Origin: Arthrobacter_H sp030452125
GTDB taxonomy: Bacteria; Actinomycetota; Actinomycetes; Actinomycetales; Micrococcaceae
Strand: one strand, 5' to 3'
Length of the DNA: 64,000 bases
Assembly (NCBI GenBank): GCA_052379645.1
Contig: JBQSYU010000016.1
A program made the position numbers and the translations under genes. The notes beneath the pieces were generated by a model that did no database searches, had not been told where the DNA came from, and worked only from the letters and a program-made list of their open reading frames with translations. Each line of letters begins with the position of its first letter. Position 1 is the stretch's first letter. This document shows, one piece after another, positions 33,580 through 42,099 of the stretch.

Positions 33580-34014
33580 TCACCCCGGAGGGGTCCAGGC
33601 GGTCGTGGGGGGACCGGCCCTGGAACGACCCGTGGCTTCCACCCCCAGCGGGGCCAGCCAGGAAAGCCCCGGCCCGAGCGGGATGTTGGTCCGGACGTCG
33701 ACGACGACTCCTCCGGTCCCTGACCTGTGGCATTGGGCCAGGCCGGCCCCGTTCCGGGCGGCCGTCTGGGCAGCGACGGTGCACGGTTCACCCGGGGCCA
33801 GGCCGCGGGCCGCGTCGGCCGCGGCCAATGCCGCCAGATCGGCGGCGCTGGCCGCCCGACCGGCCGCGGTGGCCACCGCGGACACGGACAGGACCACCAC
33901 CAGGCAGAAGGCGAGGCCGGCGACCAGGCCCACGACCAGCAGTGTCCCGGAACCGCGCTCGGATCCTGCAGGGCAGCGGACGCAGACCCCCACGGGTCGC
34001 GGTTCAGCGACCAT
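33580..34014 (-). CDS. TadE-like protein of the helicase/secretion neighbourhood
   Basis: The 144-residue protein has a short cytoplasmic start, then GSGTLLVVGLVAGLAFCLVV, a single membrane helix of the pseudopilin type, and a small extracytoplasmic domain with two cysteines (GEPCTVAA and LAQCHRSG). It matches Rv3654c-type TadE-like proteins that sit last in actinobacterial Tad-like operons. The ATG at 34014 overlaps the end of the preceding tadE by 11 bases. It is convergent with the DEAH helicase eight bases away. Confidence 0.78.
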   Translation of the reverse strand: MVAEPRPVGVCVRCPAGSERGSGTLLVVGLVAGLAFCLVVVLSVSAVATAAGRAASAADLAALAAADAARGLAPGEPCTVAAQTAARNGAGLAQCHRSGTGGVVVDVRTNIPLGPGLSWLAPLGVEATGRSRAGPPTTAWTPPG

Positions 34015-34387
34015 CGTGGCCCACCGGCCCGCCCGGGTCGGCCTCGGTTCGCGCCTGGGCCTGCGCGCTGAGCACCAGGAACTCCCGGTCGGAGAGCCAG
34101 GGCAGCGTGATCGTGCGGGTGACCTCCACCTTCCGATACCGGCCCGCGGATCCGATCCGGACGGAGGCGCCCTCCCCCGCCAGACGATGTCCGGTGTCCA
34201 CGGCGTGGGCGGCAGGTTCACCCCGGGCCAGTTCCCTGGCTGCCGCCCGGGCCGCCTGTTCCACCCTGACCTGGGTGCTGCCGCAGACACCCACCCCCAG
34301 GACCAGGGCCAGGAAGGCGGCCACCACCGGCAGCAGCACGGCGAACTCCGCCGTGCTGCTGCCTCGCTGGTGATTGACGATCACCAC
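34004..34387 (-). CDS. TadE-family pseudopilin
   Basis: The 127-residue protein starts QRGSSTAEFAVLLPVVAAF, the TadE signature in which a Gly/Ser site for prepilin-type cleavage and a glutamate precede the hydrophobic helix. The rest is a small extracytoplasmic domain. It would be a minor pilin or assembly factor of the Tad-like apparatus. No prepilin peptidase gene lies in this window. It sits five bases after the DUF4244 gene. Confidence 0.82.
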   Translation of the reverse strand: MVIVNHQRGSSTAEFAVLLPVVAAFLALVLGVGVCGSTQVRVEQAARAAARELARGEPAAHAVDTGHRLAGEGASVRIGSAGRYRKVEVTRTITLPWLSDREFLVLSAQAQARTEADPGGPVGHDGR

Positions 34388-34392
34388 CGGTC

Positions 34393-34629
34393 CTAGAAGG
34401 ACAGGGCCTGACGCACCAGGCCCATCAGCAGCTCACGGACACCCCCGCTGCTGAGGATGCTCACCAACAACCCGGCAAACCCCACGGCGGCCAGGGCCAC
34501 GATGGCAAATTCAGCGGTGGCGATCCCCTCCTCACCGCTTCCCGACCCGGAGCCGATTTCCGCGGCGTCCTCCGGGCCGCCGGCCCTGGTGTGGCCTCCG
34601 GGGTCGACCTGTTCGTCCTGCTCGTTCAT
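34393..34629 (-). CDS. DUF4244 Flp-pilin-like protein
   Basis: The 78-residue protein has an acidic, Gly/Ser-rich N-terminus, then EEGIATAEFAIVALAAVGF, one hydrophobic helix and a short tail. The Gly before ATAEF and the conserved Glu are those of Flp major pilins, so this is the likeliest pilin subunit of the operon. ATG 34629 is chosen over 34641 because GGAG lies about seven bases upstream of it. About 170 bases separate it from tadC, the longest internal gap in the operon; that gap holds no gene I can see and may carry a promoter. Confidence 0.8.
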   Translation of the reverse strand: MNEQDEQVDPGGHTRAGGPEDAAEIGSGSGSGEEGIATAEFAIVALAAVGFAGLLVSILSSGGVRELLMGLVRQALSF

Positions 34630-34800
34630 GATGTTCTCCATTCCTTCCGGCTACGGGCCCCGGCACGGGACCTGCCTCCACCCTCCGGTGCCCACGGCCG
34701 GGGGCGGGGGCGGGGCCGGCACGCTCTGGACAACGGCGTGGCCGCCACCACCTGTGAGGGATCCGTCGGCGGCCACGGGGCCATGAAGACGCCCGTCCGG

Positions 34801-35367
34801 CTAGCCCAGCGCCGGGAGCAGGGCCATGACCACGGGAACGATCCCGAGGCAGATGAAGGCCGGTAGTGCGCAGACGCCCAGCGGGATGACCATCTTCACG
34901 CCCAGTTCGGCCGCTTCCTTCTCCGTTCTCCTGGCCTCGCTCCGTCGGGCCTGGTCCGCGGCGGAACGGAGCAGGCCCGACGTGGCCGCCCCGGTGAGGT
35001 GGGCGAAGGCCAACGCCTCACCGATTCCGAGCAGCTCCGCGGGGGCGGCTTGCCAGGCCCGCTGCCAGTCGATGCCCAGGTCCAGGCATCGGACCACCGG
35101 CTGCAACCCCCGGCAGGGGGCCACCTCACGCGCCAGGGTCGCCAGGACCCCGTTGACCGGAAGCCCGGCGTCGAGCAAGGTCGCGGCCAGTTCCAGCAAC
35201 AGCGGAACATCCGCGGTCGTCGGGTGCTGGTCCCCGGCTCCGGAGGCCTGCTTCCCGGCCCCTGTCGCTGGGCCGGCGGCGGGGCCGGGTCCGGCCCACG
35301 GGCCGCGCCGGACGGCCAATGACCACCAGGCCGTCATCCCGGCCAGGAGCGCGGCAACCAGGACCAT
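34801..35367 (-). CDS. TadC-like type II secretion F-domain protein
   Basis: The 188-residue membrane protein has an N-terminal helix, a T2SSF domain (DVPLLLELAATLLDAGLPV and ALAFAHLTGAATSGLLRSAA), and C-terminal helices (VIPLGVCALPAFICLGIVPVV, split by a short loop). It would form the inner-membrane platform with TadB. The start codon overlaps the tadB stop (TGATG), so the two are translationally coupled. Confidence 0.83.
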   Translation of the reverse strand: MVLVAALLAGMTAWWSLAVRRGPWAGPGPAAGPATGAGKQASGAGDQHPTTADVPLLLELAATLLDAGLPVNGVLATLAREVAPCRGLQPVVRCLDLGIDWQRAWQAAPAELLGIGEALAFAHLTGAATSGLLRSAADQARRSEARRTEKEAAELGVKMVIPLGVCALPAFICLGIVPVVMALLPALG

Positions 35368-36242
35368 CACCGGCTCCGTCCCGCCCCCCGGGTGCGCCCC
35401 CGGCGCCGATGCGGCCGGGGCGGCCCCAATAGATGCCTGCTCCACAGCGCGTTGGCCCACCAGAGTCCACCCCCGGCCACCAGGCACATCCGTCCCAGAT
35501 CGGTTCCGGTGAGTGTTCCGAGGGGGTCCGCCCCCATGAGTTGGGCCAACCCCAATCCCAGGGCAGGCAACCAGGCCAGCAGCTTCTGCGTCATCCGTGG
35601 TCCGGCCAAGGCAGCCTCGAGGGCCCGGCGACGGTCCTGTTCGGCTTCAAGCTGGTCGGCCAGGCGGTGCAGCAGATCGCCCAACGCGGCCCCCGTGGAC
35701 TCCGAGAGGCTGATGCACCACAACAGCCGCTGCCAGGCGTGCCGGAATTCCGGCCGGTCACGCAGATGGCGTTCGATTCCCGCCGAAGACCCCGAACCGG
35801 TTTCCTGGCAGATCCGGACGGCCCGACATCCCGACACGATGTCCCGGGCGCCGGCAGCGCCACCGGCCCGTGGGCCCCTGCCTCCCACAGCGGACCCGCC
35901 GGCTGGTCTTCCGGCTTCCCCGGCGTGCGGGATCCTCAGGTCCCAGCTGGATTCCAGCAGCAGCCAGGCTTCCCCCGGGTGGCGCCCCGAACGCAGCAAG
36001 GCGGCCAGTTGGCGCATCATTTCGACGTGGTCGTCCAGCCCCGCCCCCGATGCCGGGCCGGGGCGATGGAACCATCGGCGTTTCCTGCCCGGGTCTCCGC
36101 CGGCTCCGGGCTCCTGCGTCCTCCTCGCGGCAGCGGGCCGTCCCGCAGCGGCTGCGGGGACGGAAGGCAGCGACCGGCTGGTCGGCAGGAACCAGCAGGC
36201 GAGCCCGGCCAACACGCTGCCGGCGAGGATCACCAGGGACAT
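35367..36242 (-). CDS. TadB-like type II secretion F-domain protein
   Basis: The 291-residue protein opens with a hydrophobic helix (MSLVILAGSVLAGLACWFL), then a Pro/Ala/Arg-rich linker, a T2SSF domain at about residues 75-215 (MMRQLAALLRSGRHPGEAW, SLSESTGAALGDLLHRLADQ), and two C-terminal hydrophobic segments. It pairs with TadC as the membrane platform for pilin export. The frame stays open upstream through tadA on the same strand, but nothing there resembles a protein; ATG 36242, overlapping tadA by 13 bases, is the start. Confidence 0.82.
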   Translation of the reverse strand: MSLVILAGSVLAGLACWFLPTSRSLPSVPAAAAGRPAAARRTQEPGAGGDPGRKRRWFHRPGPASGAGLDDHVEMMRQLAALLRSGRHPGEAWLLLESSWDLRIPHAGEAGRPAGGSAVGGRGPRAGGAAGARDIVSGCRAVRICQETGSGSSAGIERHLRDRPEFRHAWQRLLWCISLSESTGAALGDLLHRLADQLEAEQDRRRALEAALAGPRMTQKLLAWLPALGLGLAQLMGADPLGTLTGTDLGRMCLVAGGGLWWANALWSRHLLGPPRPHRRRGRTRGAGRSR

Positions 36243-37486
36243 GGGATCGACCTTTCGGCCAACAGTCCGGCCAACCATGGGGCCGAAGGTCCCGGCCGCA
36301 GGGCCTGATCGGTCCCTGGGTGCAGCACCGGAGAGACCGTGAGGAACCCGTGCCCGTCGGGGACCAGCCGCCCCAATTCCAGCGGGGTGCGGCGTCCTCC
36401 GATCCGGCCCATGTGGATGACCAGGTCCAGGGCGCTGCCGGTCTGGACGGCGAGCGCGGTGCCGGTCATTCCCGACAGGGCCGCCAGGGCCGCCAGCCGT
36501 GCGGGGACCGCGGCGGCGGAACTGGCATGCACCGTGCCGCCGGCGCCGTCGTGCCCCGTGTTCATGGCGGTGAGGAAGTCGCTGACTTCGGCACCGCGGC
36601 ATTCCCCCACCACCAACCGGTCCGGGCGCATGCGCAGGGCCTGCCGGACCAGTTCGGTCATCCCCACCGCCCCGGCCCCCTCGATGTTCCCGGTCCGGCA
36701 TTGCAGGCCCACCACATGGGGATGGTCTGGTTCCAGTTCCCGGGCGTCCTCCACGATCAGCAGCCTCTCGGTGGGTTCCGATTCCCCCAGCAGCGCCCCG
36801 AGCAGCGTGGTCTTGCCGCTGCCGGTGCCCCCGCTGACCAGGAAGTTCAGCCGGGCCCGGACCACGGCGAGCAACACCGGATGCCAGGGGTTGGACGTGC
36901 CCCCGGGCAGGAGCGCTTTCAGTCCCGCGGACCGACCTGGTCTGATCCTCACCGAGATCAGGGGGCCGCCGGTGGAGATGGGAGGCAGGACCGCATGGAT
37001 GCGGTAGCGTCCCACGACGACGTCGGCGAAGGGTTGGGCCCCGTCCAGCCTCCGCCCTCCCGAGGCGGCCAACCTCACGGCCAGGGCCCTGATCCGTTCG
37101 GGGTCGGTGAAATGCAACGCGGTCCGGCACAACCCCTCCTCGCCGTCCCGCCAGACCCGTCCCTCGGCGTCGACGAGGACATCGGTGGTGCCCGGTTCAT
37201 CGGCGATGGCCTGCAAGGGGCCCAGACCCTGCAGGTCCTCCTGGAGCAGGCGGATGACCTGGGCCGCACTACTGCTGCCGACCACCAGTCCCGAGGCCCG
37301 GACCGCGTCGGCCAGATCCGCGCCGGTCAACGGTCCGGCCCCGCCCAGGGCCCGTCGCCGCACCTCTTCGAGCAGGCGTTCGTCGAGGTCCGGACCACCG
37401 GACCGGGCCGAGGCCCGCGGATCCCAGCGACGCCGACCGGTGGGCTGGTCCCGGGCCCCGGCGGCGGGCGACCCGTTGAGGCTCAT
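36230..37486 (-). CDS. TadA/CpaF-type secretion ATPase
   Basis: The 418-residue protein is the motor ATPase of the Tad-like system. Walker A is GGTGSGKTTLLG (about residues 219-230), followed by LLIVEDARELEPDHPHVV (Asp box), RPDRLVVGECRG (Walker B region) and NTGHDGAGGTVHASS (His box). The first ~85 residues are an N-terminal helical domain. The ATG at 37486 overlaps the CpaE-like stop (ATGA). It sits between the CpaE-like gene and tadB. Confidence 0.92.
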   Translation of the reverse strand: MSLNGSPAAGARDQPTGRRRWDPRASARSGGPDLDERLLEEVRRRALGGAGPLTGADLADAVRASGLVVGSSSAAQVIRLLQEDLQGLGPLQAIADEPGTTDVLVDAEGRVWRDGEEGLCRTALHFTDPERIRALAVRLAASGGRRLDGAQPFADVVVGRYRIHAVLPPISTGGPLISVRIRPGRSAGLKALLPGGTSNPWHPVLLAVVRARLNFLVSGGTGSGKTTLLGALLGESEPTERLLIVEDARELEPDHPHVVGLQCRTGNIEGAGAVGMTELVRQALRMRPDRLVVGECRGAEVSDFLTAMNTGHDGAGGTVHASSAAAVPARLAALAALSGMTGTALAVQTGSALDLVIHMGRIGGRRTPLELGRLVPDGHGFLTVSPVLHPGTDQALRPGPSAPWLAGLLAERSIPCPW

Positions 37487-38670
37487 GAGGCCACCGGTCC
37501 GGTGTCTGCCGGGTCGTCCACAGGCGGGAGGGACCACCCCACGATGCCGGCGAGTCGACGGCGCAACCGGCGGCGCGTGAGCACCCCACCCAGCCGTCCT
37601 TCCCCGGCCGCCGCGGAGAATGCGGCGCTTGCGGGGACGTATCCCAGCAGTTCCAGCCCCGTGGCGGAGGCCAGCCGGCCGGCATCGACCCCGGTGGGCA
37701 GGCGTCCGGTGACCACCAGGCGGCAGGGGCTTCGGTGGGCAGGCCCGTCACCGGGCACCGGTGGTCCGGTGCCGGTCATGGTACCCGGGGCCACCACGAT
37801 GACCGAGTCCGCCAGCGAGGACAGTGTCTGATCCACCCCTGCAGTCCTGCCGGCATCGACCACGACCGTATCGAAGGTCCTGCGCGAGGCGGCGATGACC
37901 TCGTTCACCATCGCCGGCGGGACCGGTGCCGGCAGGCCCCCGGTCCAGGTCAGCACGGTGGTGCCCTCGCTGGAGGGCAGGACCTCGGCAAGATGCCCGG
38001 GGGCGATGCGGCCCCTCGAGCGCATGAAGTCCTCCCAGCCAACCCCGGAAACCGCCGGCCGGCCCAGCAGTGGCCACAACCCCCGGCTATGCGGATCCGC
38101 ATCCACCAGCAGGCTCCGGACACCGCGGCGGGCGGCTCCCACCGCGGCGAGCACGGCCAAGGTGGTGGTGCCGGCACCCCCGGTGGCCCCGGAGAACACG
38201 GTGACCCGTCCCCGCCCCGAATGCAGGGCCCGTTCCCCGAGATACTCCCCCAGCCAGGCTGCTGCCTCGGGCAGCACCGCCACCCGGGCTCCCGGGTCCC
38301 GGGCCGCGGCCCGCCAGAGGTCCTCACCGTCACGGCCGAACCCGATCAGGACCACCGGAACCCGGAATCCGCCGGCCGGGCACTCCGGTGCGGCATCGGG
38401 GCCCAGCAAGACCATGGAACATCCGTCCGGCACCGCTTCCGGAACGCTTCGGTGGAGCAGCAGGACCACCCCGCACGCGGCAGCGATGAGGGCCACGTGA
38501 TCGGCCAGCTGCTCATCGCGGGTCACCAGGAGACAGCCGGTGCCCGCCGATTCACCCCCGCCGGCCTCCTCGCGCCCGGCCGGTGGCATCGGCCGGGTGG
38601 GCTGGCCCACCTCCCGGACGGCAGCGCCGGTGGGTGGGGCCGACGGGGTGAAGGCTGGCGACTGGTCCAT
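37483..38670 (-). CDS. CpaE-like P-loop protein (Rv3660c family)
   Basis: The 395-residue protein has a receiver-like N-terminal part (LLVTRDEQLADHVALIAAACGV) and a ParA/MinD-type C-terminal domain. The loop where the deviant Walker A should be reads SGATGGAGTTTLA (about residues 160-172), without either signature lysine. SLLVDADPHSRGLWPLLG and TVVVDAGRTAGVD follow. CpaE-type proteins position the Tad machine; this branch has also been called a septum site-determining protein. It is first in the operon, translationally coupled to tadA. Confidence 0.85.
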   Translation of the reverse strand: MDQSPAFTPSAPPTGAAVREVGQPTRPMPPAGREEAGGGESAGTGCLLVTRDEQLADHVALIAAACGVVLLLHRSVPEAVPDGCSMVLLGPDAAPECPAGGFRVPVVLIGFGRDGEDLWRAAARDPGARVAVLPEAAAWLGEYLGERALHSGRGRVTVFSGATGGAGTTTLAVLAAVGAARRGVRSLLVDADPHSRGLWPLLGRPAVSGVGWEDFMRSRGRIAPGHLAEVLPSSEGTTVLTWTGGLPAPVPPAMVNEVIAASRRTFDTVVVDAGRTAGVDQTLSSLADSVIVVAPGTMTGTGPPVPGDGPAHRSPCRLVVTGRLPTGVDAGRLASATGLELLGYVPASAAFSAAAGEGRLGGVLTRRRLRRRLAGIVGWSLPPVDDPADTGPVAS

Positions 38671-38791
38671 GAGCCCACCGTGCCGCGGGCCCCGGCCACG
38701 GCAGGGCCCCGCCCCGCCCGTTGTGGACGCTGCGCGGGCCGCTGCCTTCCGACACCGGCTGTGCAGGGCCCGTCGGCTCCGGTGTCCCTGT

Positions 38792-38797
38792 CAGAAT
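38792..38797 (+). promoter_or_regulatory. Probable -10 box, DNA polymerase gene
   Basis: CAGAAT, six bases (GGGACG), then GTG at 38804. The first base departs from the TANNNT pattern. Confidence 0.4.
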
Positions 38798-38803
38798 GGG
38801 ACG

Positions 38804-40519
38804 GTGCCCGGTTATGCAGTCCTTGCCACCCATTCCACCGCCCAGGCGGCCCCCGACCAGGGGGCGGCCACCGCCGTCGTGCAGTTATTGGATGGGTCCG
38901 GTGTCGCCGAGGCCGACCCCGTCGTCCTGCTCCGTGACCAATTGGCCGGTGCCGTCCAGGAATTGGGGCCACGGCGGCTGCGCTGGGTCTGGGGGCGCAC
39001 CAGCGACTGGTATCCGGGCCTGCTGGCCGCCGGGTGCACCGTGGAGCGGGCCAGTGACCTGAGCCTGAACCGCACCATCCTGCGTCATGCCCCGGCCGCG
39101 ACGAACACCGAATATCTGGCTTCCCTGCGGGCGGACGGGGCCGCGGGGGACGACGGCGGCGAACCCGCCTGGTCCCTGCCGCCGGCCCGGGTGCCGGAGA
39201 ACCAGGGGGCGCTCTTTTCCGAGCCGAAGGACGATCAGACCTCCATCGAGGCCGTCACCGCAGAATTCCGGGAACAGCAGCGTTCCGTACCCGGCAGCCA
39301 GCCGGGGCGTCGGCTCCAATTGCTCTTGGCCGCCGAATCCGCCGGTGCCCTGGTGGCCGCGGAGATGCAGCACCAGGGCATTCCGTGGAACCGCGGGGTC
39401 CACGAACAGCTCCTGGTCGACCAGCTGGGTCCCCGCCCCGCCCCCGGGGTTCGTCCGCCGCGGATGGAGGAGGTCGCTGCCGAGCTGCGTGCCGCCTTGG
39501 GCGCCCCGGGACTGAACCCGGACTCCCCCCACGAATTGCTGAAGGCCCTGCACCGCGTGGGCGTGGACGCCAAGAGCACCGGCCAGTGGGAGTTGCGCGA
39601 CTTCTCCCACCCGGCCCTGGAGGTCCTGCAACGCTATAAGAAGCTCTCGCGGCTGCATTCGGCCAACGGGTGGGTCTGGCTGGACGAGTGGATCCATGAG
39701 GGCCGTTTCCGGCCCGAGTACGTGGTCGGCGGGGTGGTCACCGGACGGTGGGCGTCGCGCGGCGGTGGGGCATTGCAGATTCCGCACACCATCCGCGATG
39801 CCGCCCGGGCCGACCCCGGGCATCTGCTGGTCGTCGCCGACGCCGCCCAGCTGGAACCGCGCATCCTGGCCGTCCTGGGTCGCGATACCCCGCTGGCGGA
39901 GGCCGCCCGGGGGCAGGACCTCTACCAGGGCATCGCGGAAAAGGGGTTCGGCGGGGATCGTGCCCACGCCAAGATCGCGATGCTCGGGGCCATGTATGGC
40001 TCCACCACCGGTGAGGCCGGACGCCTCATGCCGCAGCTGACCCGGACGTTCCCGCAGGCCATCGGGGTGCTGGAACGGGCCGCCCGGACCGGGGAATCCG
40101 GCGGGTCCGTGCAGACCTTCCTGGGCCGTGGTTCCCCCGCTGCCTCGCAGGCCTGGCTCACCGGGCAGCGTGCCGCCTCCGCCGAGGAACAACGCCGGGC
40201 CGATGCGGCGGCCCGGGCCCGGGGGCGGTTCACCCGGAACTTCGTGGTCCAGGGAACCGCCGCGGAGTGGGCCCTGTGCTGGCTGGCCGAGATCCGCCTG
40301 CGATTGCGGGCCGCCCGGGCCGCTGGACGGGACGACGGCGCACTGGTCTTCTTCCTGCACGACGAAGTGATGCTCCATGTCCCCCGCGAAGCGGCCGAAC
40401 GGGTCTCGGTGATGGTCCAGGAGGCCGCCGAGCGGGCGGCAACACTGCTCTTCGGCACCGTCCCGGTGCAGTTCCCCGTCGGGGTCACCGTCGTGGAATC
40501 CTACGCCGACGCCGACTGA
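38804..40519 (+). CDS. Family A DNA polymerase with exonuclease-like N-terminus
   Basis: The 571-residue protein is the short second family A polymerase of actinobacteria, annotated as bifunctional 3'-5' exonuclease/DNA polymerase. It has no 5' nuclease domain, and the N-terminal exonuclease-like domain lacks clear catalytic acidic motifs. In the polymerase domain motif A is altered to DAAQLEPR (usually DYSQIELR) but keeps Asp346 and Glu351. Motif B keeps Lys390 and Tyr398 (KIAMLGAMYG) and motif C is FLHDEV (Asp520). GTG 38804 is chosen from the promoter spacing; the frame is open further upstream across the Tad operon but on the other strand. Confidence 0.85.
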   Translation: MPGYAVLATHSTAQAAPDQGAATAVVQLLDGSGVAEADPVVLLRDQLAGAVQELGPRRLRWVWGRTSDWYPGLLAAGCTVERASDLSLNRTILRHAPAATNTEYLASLRADGAAGDDGGEPAWSLPPARVPENQGALFSEPKDDQTSIEAVTAEFREQQRSVPGSQPGRRLQLLLAAESAGALVAAEMQHQGIPWNRGVHEQLLVDQLGPRPAPGVRPPRMEEVAAELRAALGAPGLNPDSPHELLKALHRVGVDAKSTGQWELRDFSHPALEVLQRYKKLSRLHSANGWVWLDEWIHEGRFRPEYVVGGVVTGRWASRGGGALQIPHTIRDAARADPGHLLVVADAAQLEPRILAVLGRDTPLAEAARGQDLYQGIAEKGFGGDRAHAKIAMLGAMYGSTTGEAGRLMPQLTRTFPQAIGVLERAARTGESGGSVQTFLGRGSPAASQAWLTGQRAASAEEQRRADAAARARGRFTRNFVVQGTAAEWALCWLAEIRLRLRAARAAGRDDGALVFFLHDEVMLHVPREAAERVSVMVQEAAERAATLLFGTVPVQFPVGVTVVESYADAD

Positions 40520-40529
40520 GCCCCTCCGA

Positions 40530-41285
40530 TCAGGAGAACGGGTGGGGTCTGGTCCTGGACGGATCCCAGGGAAGGGACCATCCCAGGTCGTCGAGCAGCC
40601 GGGACAACACGATCCCGGTGAACCCCCAGATGAGCCGGCCCTGCAGGTCGAAAGCCGGCGACCGGTGCTGCTGGCCTCTGCGGCTGACTTCGATGCTCAG
40701 CCGGTTCCGTGGATCCACCAGATCCGCGACGGGGGCACGGAACACGGAGGCCGATTCCCCCTGGTCGACGGCAAAGACCTCGCAGGGCAGCTTCCACCAG
40801 CCCAGCACGGGGGTCACCACGAAGTTGGTGACGGGAAGTTCGGCCGGCGGCAGCTGCCCCAGGATCTCCACGCCTTCCGGGTCCAGCCCGGTCTCCTCCT
40901 CGGCCTCGCGCAGCGCCGCCGCCCGGCTGGAGGAATCGGTGTCGTCGATGGCCCCGCCGGGAAAGGCGACCTGTCCCGGATGATTGCGCAGGGTCGCCGC
41001 CCTTTCGACGAACAGCACGTCCAGATCCGCGGGTGCGGTCAGCGGTGCCGCCGTCGCATCGATGTCGTCCAACCGCCCGAAAAGGATCAGCACCGCGGCC
41101 CGGCGGGCCCGGGAGTGGTCCATGCCATCGAACATCCACGAGGAGGGCATCTTGCTGACCCCCGCGTCACCGGCTTCGGCCATCGGACGGTGGCGTTCGA
41201 TCACCTCCAGCAGGTCCTCGCGCGCCAGCCCCGATGTCACCTGCCGTCCGGGGGCCGCCTGGCCGTTGGTCTGCCGAGCGTTCAT
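40530..41285 (-). CDS. NUDIX hydrolase (CoA pyrophosphatase-like)
   Basis: The 251-residue protein has a complete Nudix box, GGAIDDTDSSSRAAALREAEEETGL, read here in two parts: GGAIDDTDSSSRAAA and LREAEEETGL. The upstream HPGQVAFPGG is the segment found in CoA pyrophosphatases (NUDT7/YeaB type). Substrate is inferred from that similarity only. Its ATG overlaps the nth stop (ATGA), so the two are translationally coupled. Confidence 0.83.
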   Translation of the reverse strand: MNARQTNGQAAPGRQVTSGLAREDLLEVIERHRPMAEAGDAGVSKMPSSWMFDGMDHSRARRAAVLILFGRLDDIDATAAPLTAPADLDVLFVERAATLRNHPGQVAFPGGAIDDTDSSSRAAALREAEEETGLDPEGVEILGQLPPAELPVTNFVVTPVLGWWKLPCEVFAVDQGESASVFRAPVADLVDPRNRLSIEVSRRGQQHRSPAFDLQGRLIWGFTGIVLSRLLDDLGWSLPWDPSRTRPHPFS

Positions 41286-42097
41286 GCGCCCAACCCGAAG
41301 CCCAGCGCCCGCAGTTCGCGCCGCGATGTGCCCGACCGCATCAAATCCAGCAGGTCCTCACGTCCGGGCGCCAGCTCATATTTCAGCAGTTTCGCCGCCT
41401 TCACCGGGTCGACTTCCCCTTCCCCGTAGGACGGGCACAACGTGGCGATCGGGCATTGGCCGCAGGCCGGCTTCCTGGCATGGCAGATGCGCCTGCCATG
41501 GAAGACGATCCGATGCGAGAGCATCGTCCAATCACGTTTTTCGAAGAGCTCCCCGACGGCATGCTCGACCTTGACCGGATCGGTTTCCAGGGTCCACCCC
41601 AGTCGGCGGGCCAACCGCAGGAAGTGGGTGTCCACGGTGATGCCCGGGAGGCCGAACGCATTGCCGAGCACCACGTTGGCCGTCTTGCGCCCGACCCCCG
41701 GCAGGGTGACCAGATCCTCGAGACGAGAGGGGACCACGCCGTCGTACTCGTCGACCACGGCCCGGGCCAGCGCGATGATGTTGCTGGCCTTGGTCCGGTA
41801 GAACCCGGTGGAGCGCACCAGCTCCTGGACGTCCTCGAGCTGGGCCTCGGAAAGGGACAGCGGGTCCGGGTAGGCGGCGAAGAGCGCCGGGGTGGCCGCG
41901 TTTACCCGCACATCGGTGGTCTGGGCGGACAGGACCGTGGCGATGATGAGTTCGAAGGCGTTCTCGAAGTCCAGTTCGGGGACGGCATAGGGGTAGGTTT
42001 CGGCCAGGACCCGGTTGATCTTCCGGGCCCGGCGTTTGAGCCCGATCATCGTTTCCCGGTCACGGGGCGTCGCCTTCAGGGGGCGCTCGGCGGTCAC
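41282..42097 (-). CDS. nth: Endonuclease III
   Basis: Nth removes oxidised pyrimidines and cleaves at abasic sites. The 271-residue protein has the helix-hairpin-helix LPGVGRKTANVVL with the catalytic lysine, the catalytic aspartate in TVDTHFLRLARRLG, and the [4Fe-4S] cysteines in CHARKPACGQCPIATLC. The start is GTG at 42097, two bases after the stop of the upstream membrane-protein gene. NUDIX and nth together suit a nucleotide-damage unit. Confidence 0.94.
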   Translation of the reverse strand: MTAERPLKATPRDRETMIGLKRRARKINRVLAETYPYAVPELDFENAFELIIATVLSAQTTDVRVNAATPALFAAYPDPLSLSEAQLEDVQELVRSTGFYRTKASNIIALARAVVDEYDGVVPSRLEDLVTLPGVGRKTANVVLGNAFGLPGITVDTHFLRLARRLGWTLETDPVKVEHAVGELFEKRDWTMLSHRIVFHGRRICHARKPACGQCPIATLCPSYGEGEVDPVKAAKLLKYELAPGREDLLDLMRSGTSRRELRALGFGLGA

Positions 42098-42099
42098 GG

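Noticed and set aside
36243..37130. Upstream extension of the TadB frame through tadA
   Set aside because: Arg/Gly-rich shadow translation; TadA motifs are in the other frame and TadB begins with its membrane helix at 36242.
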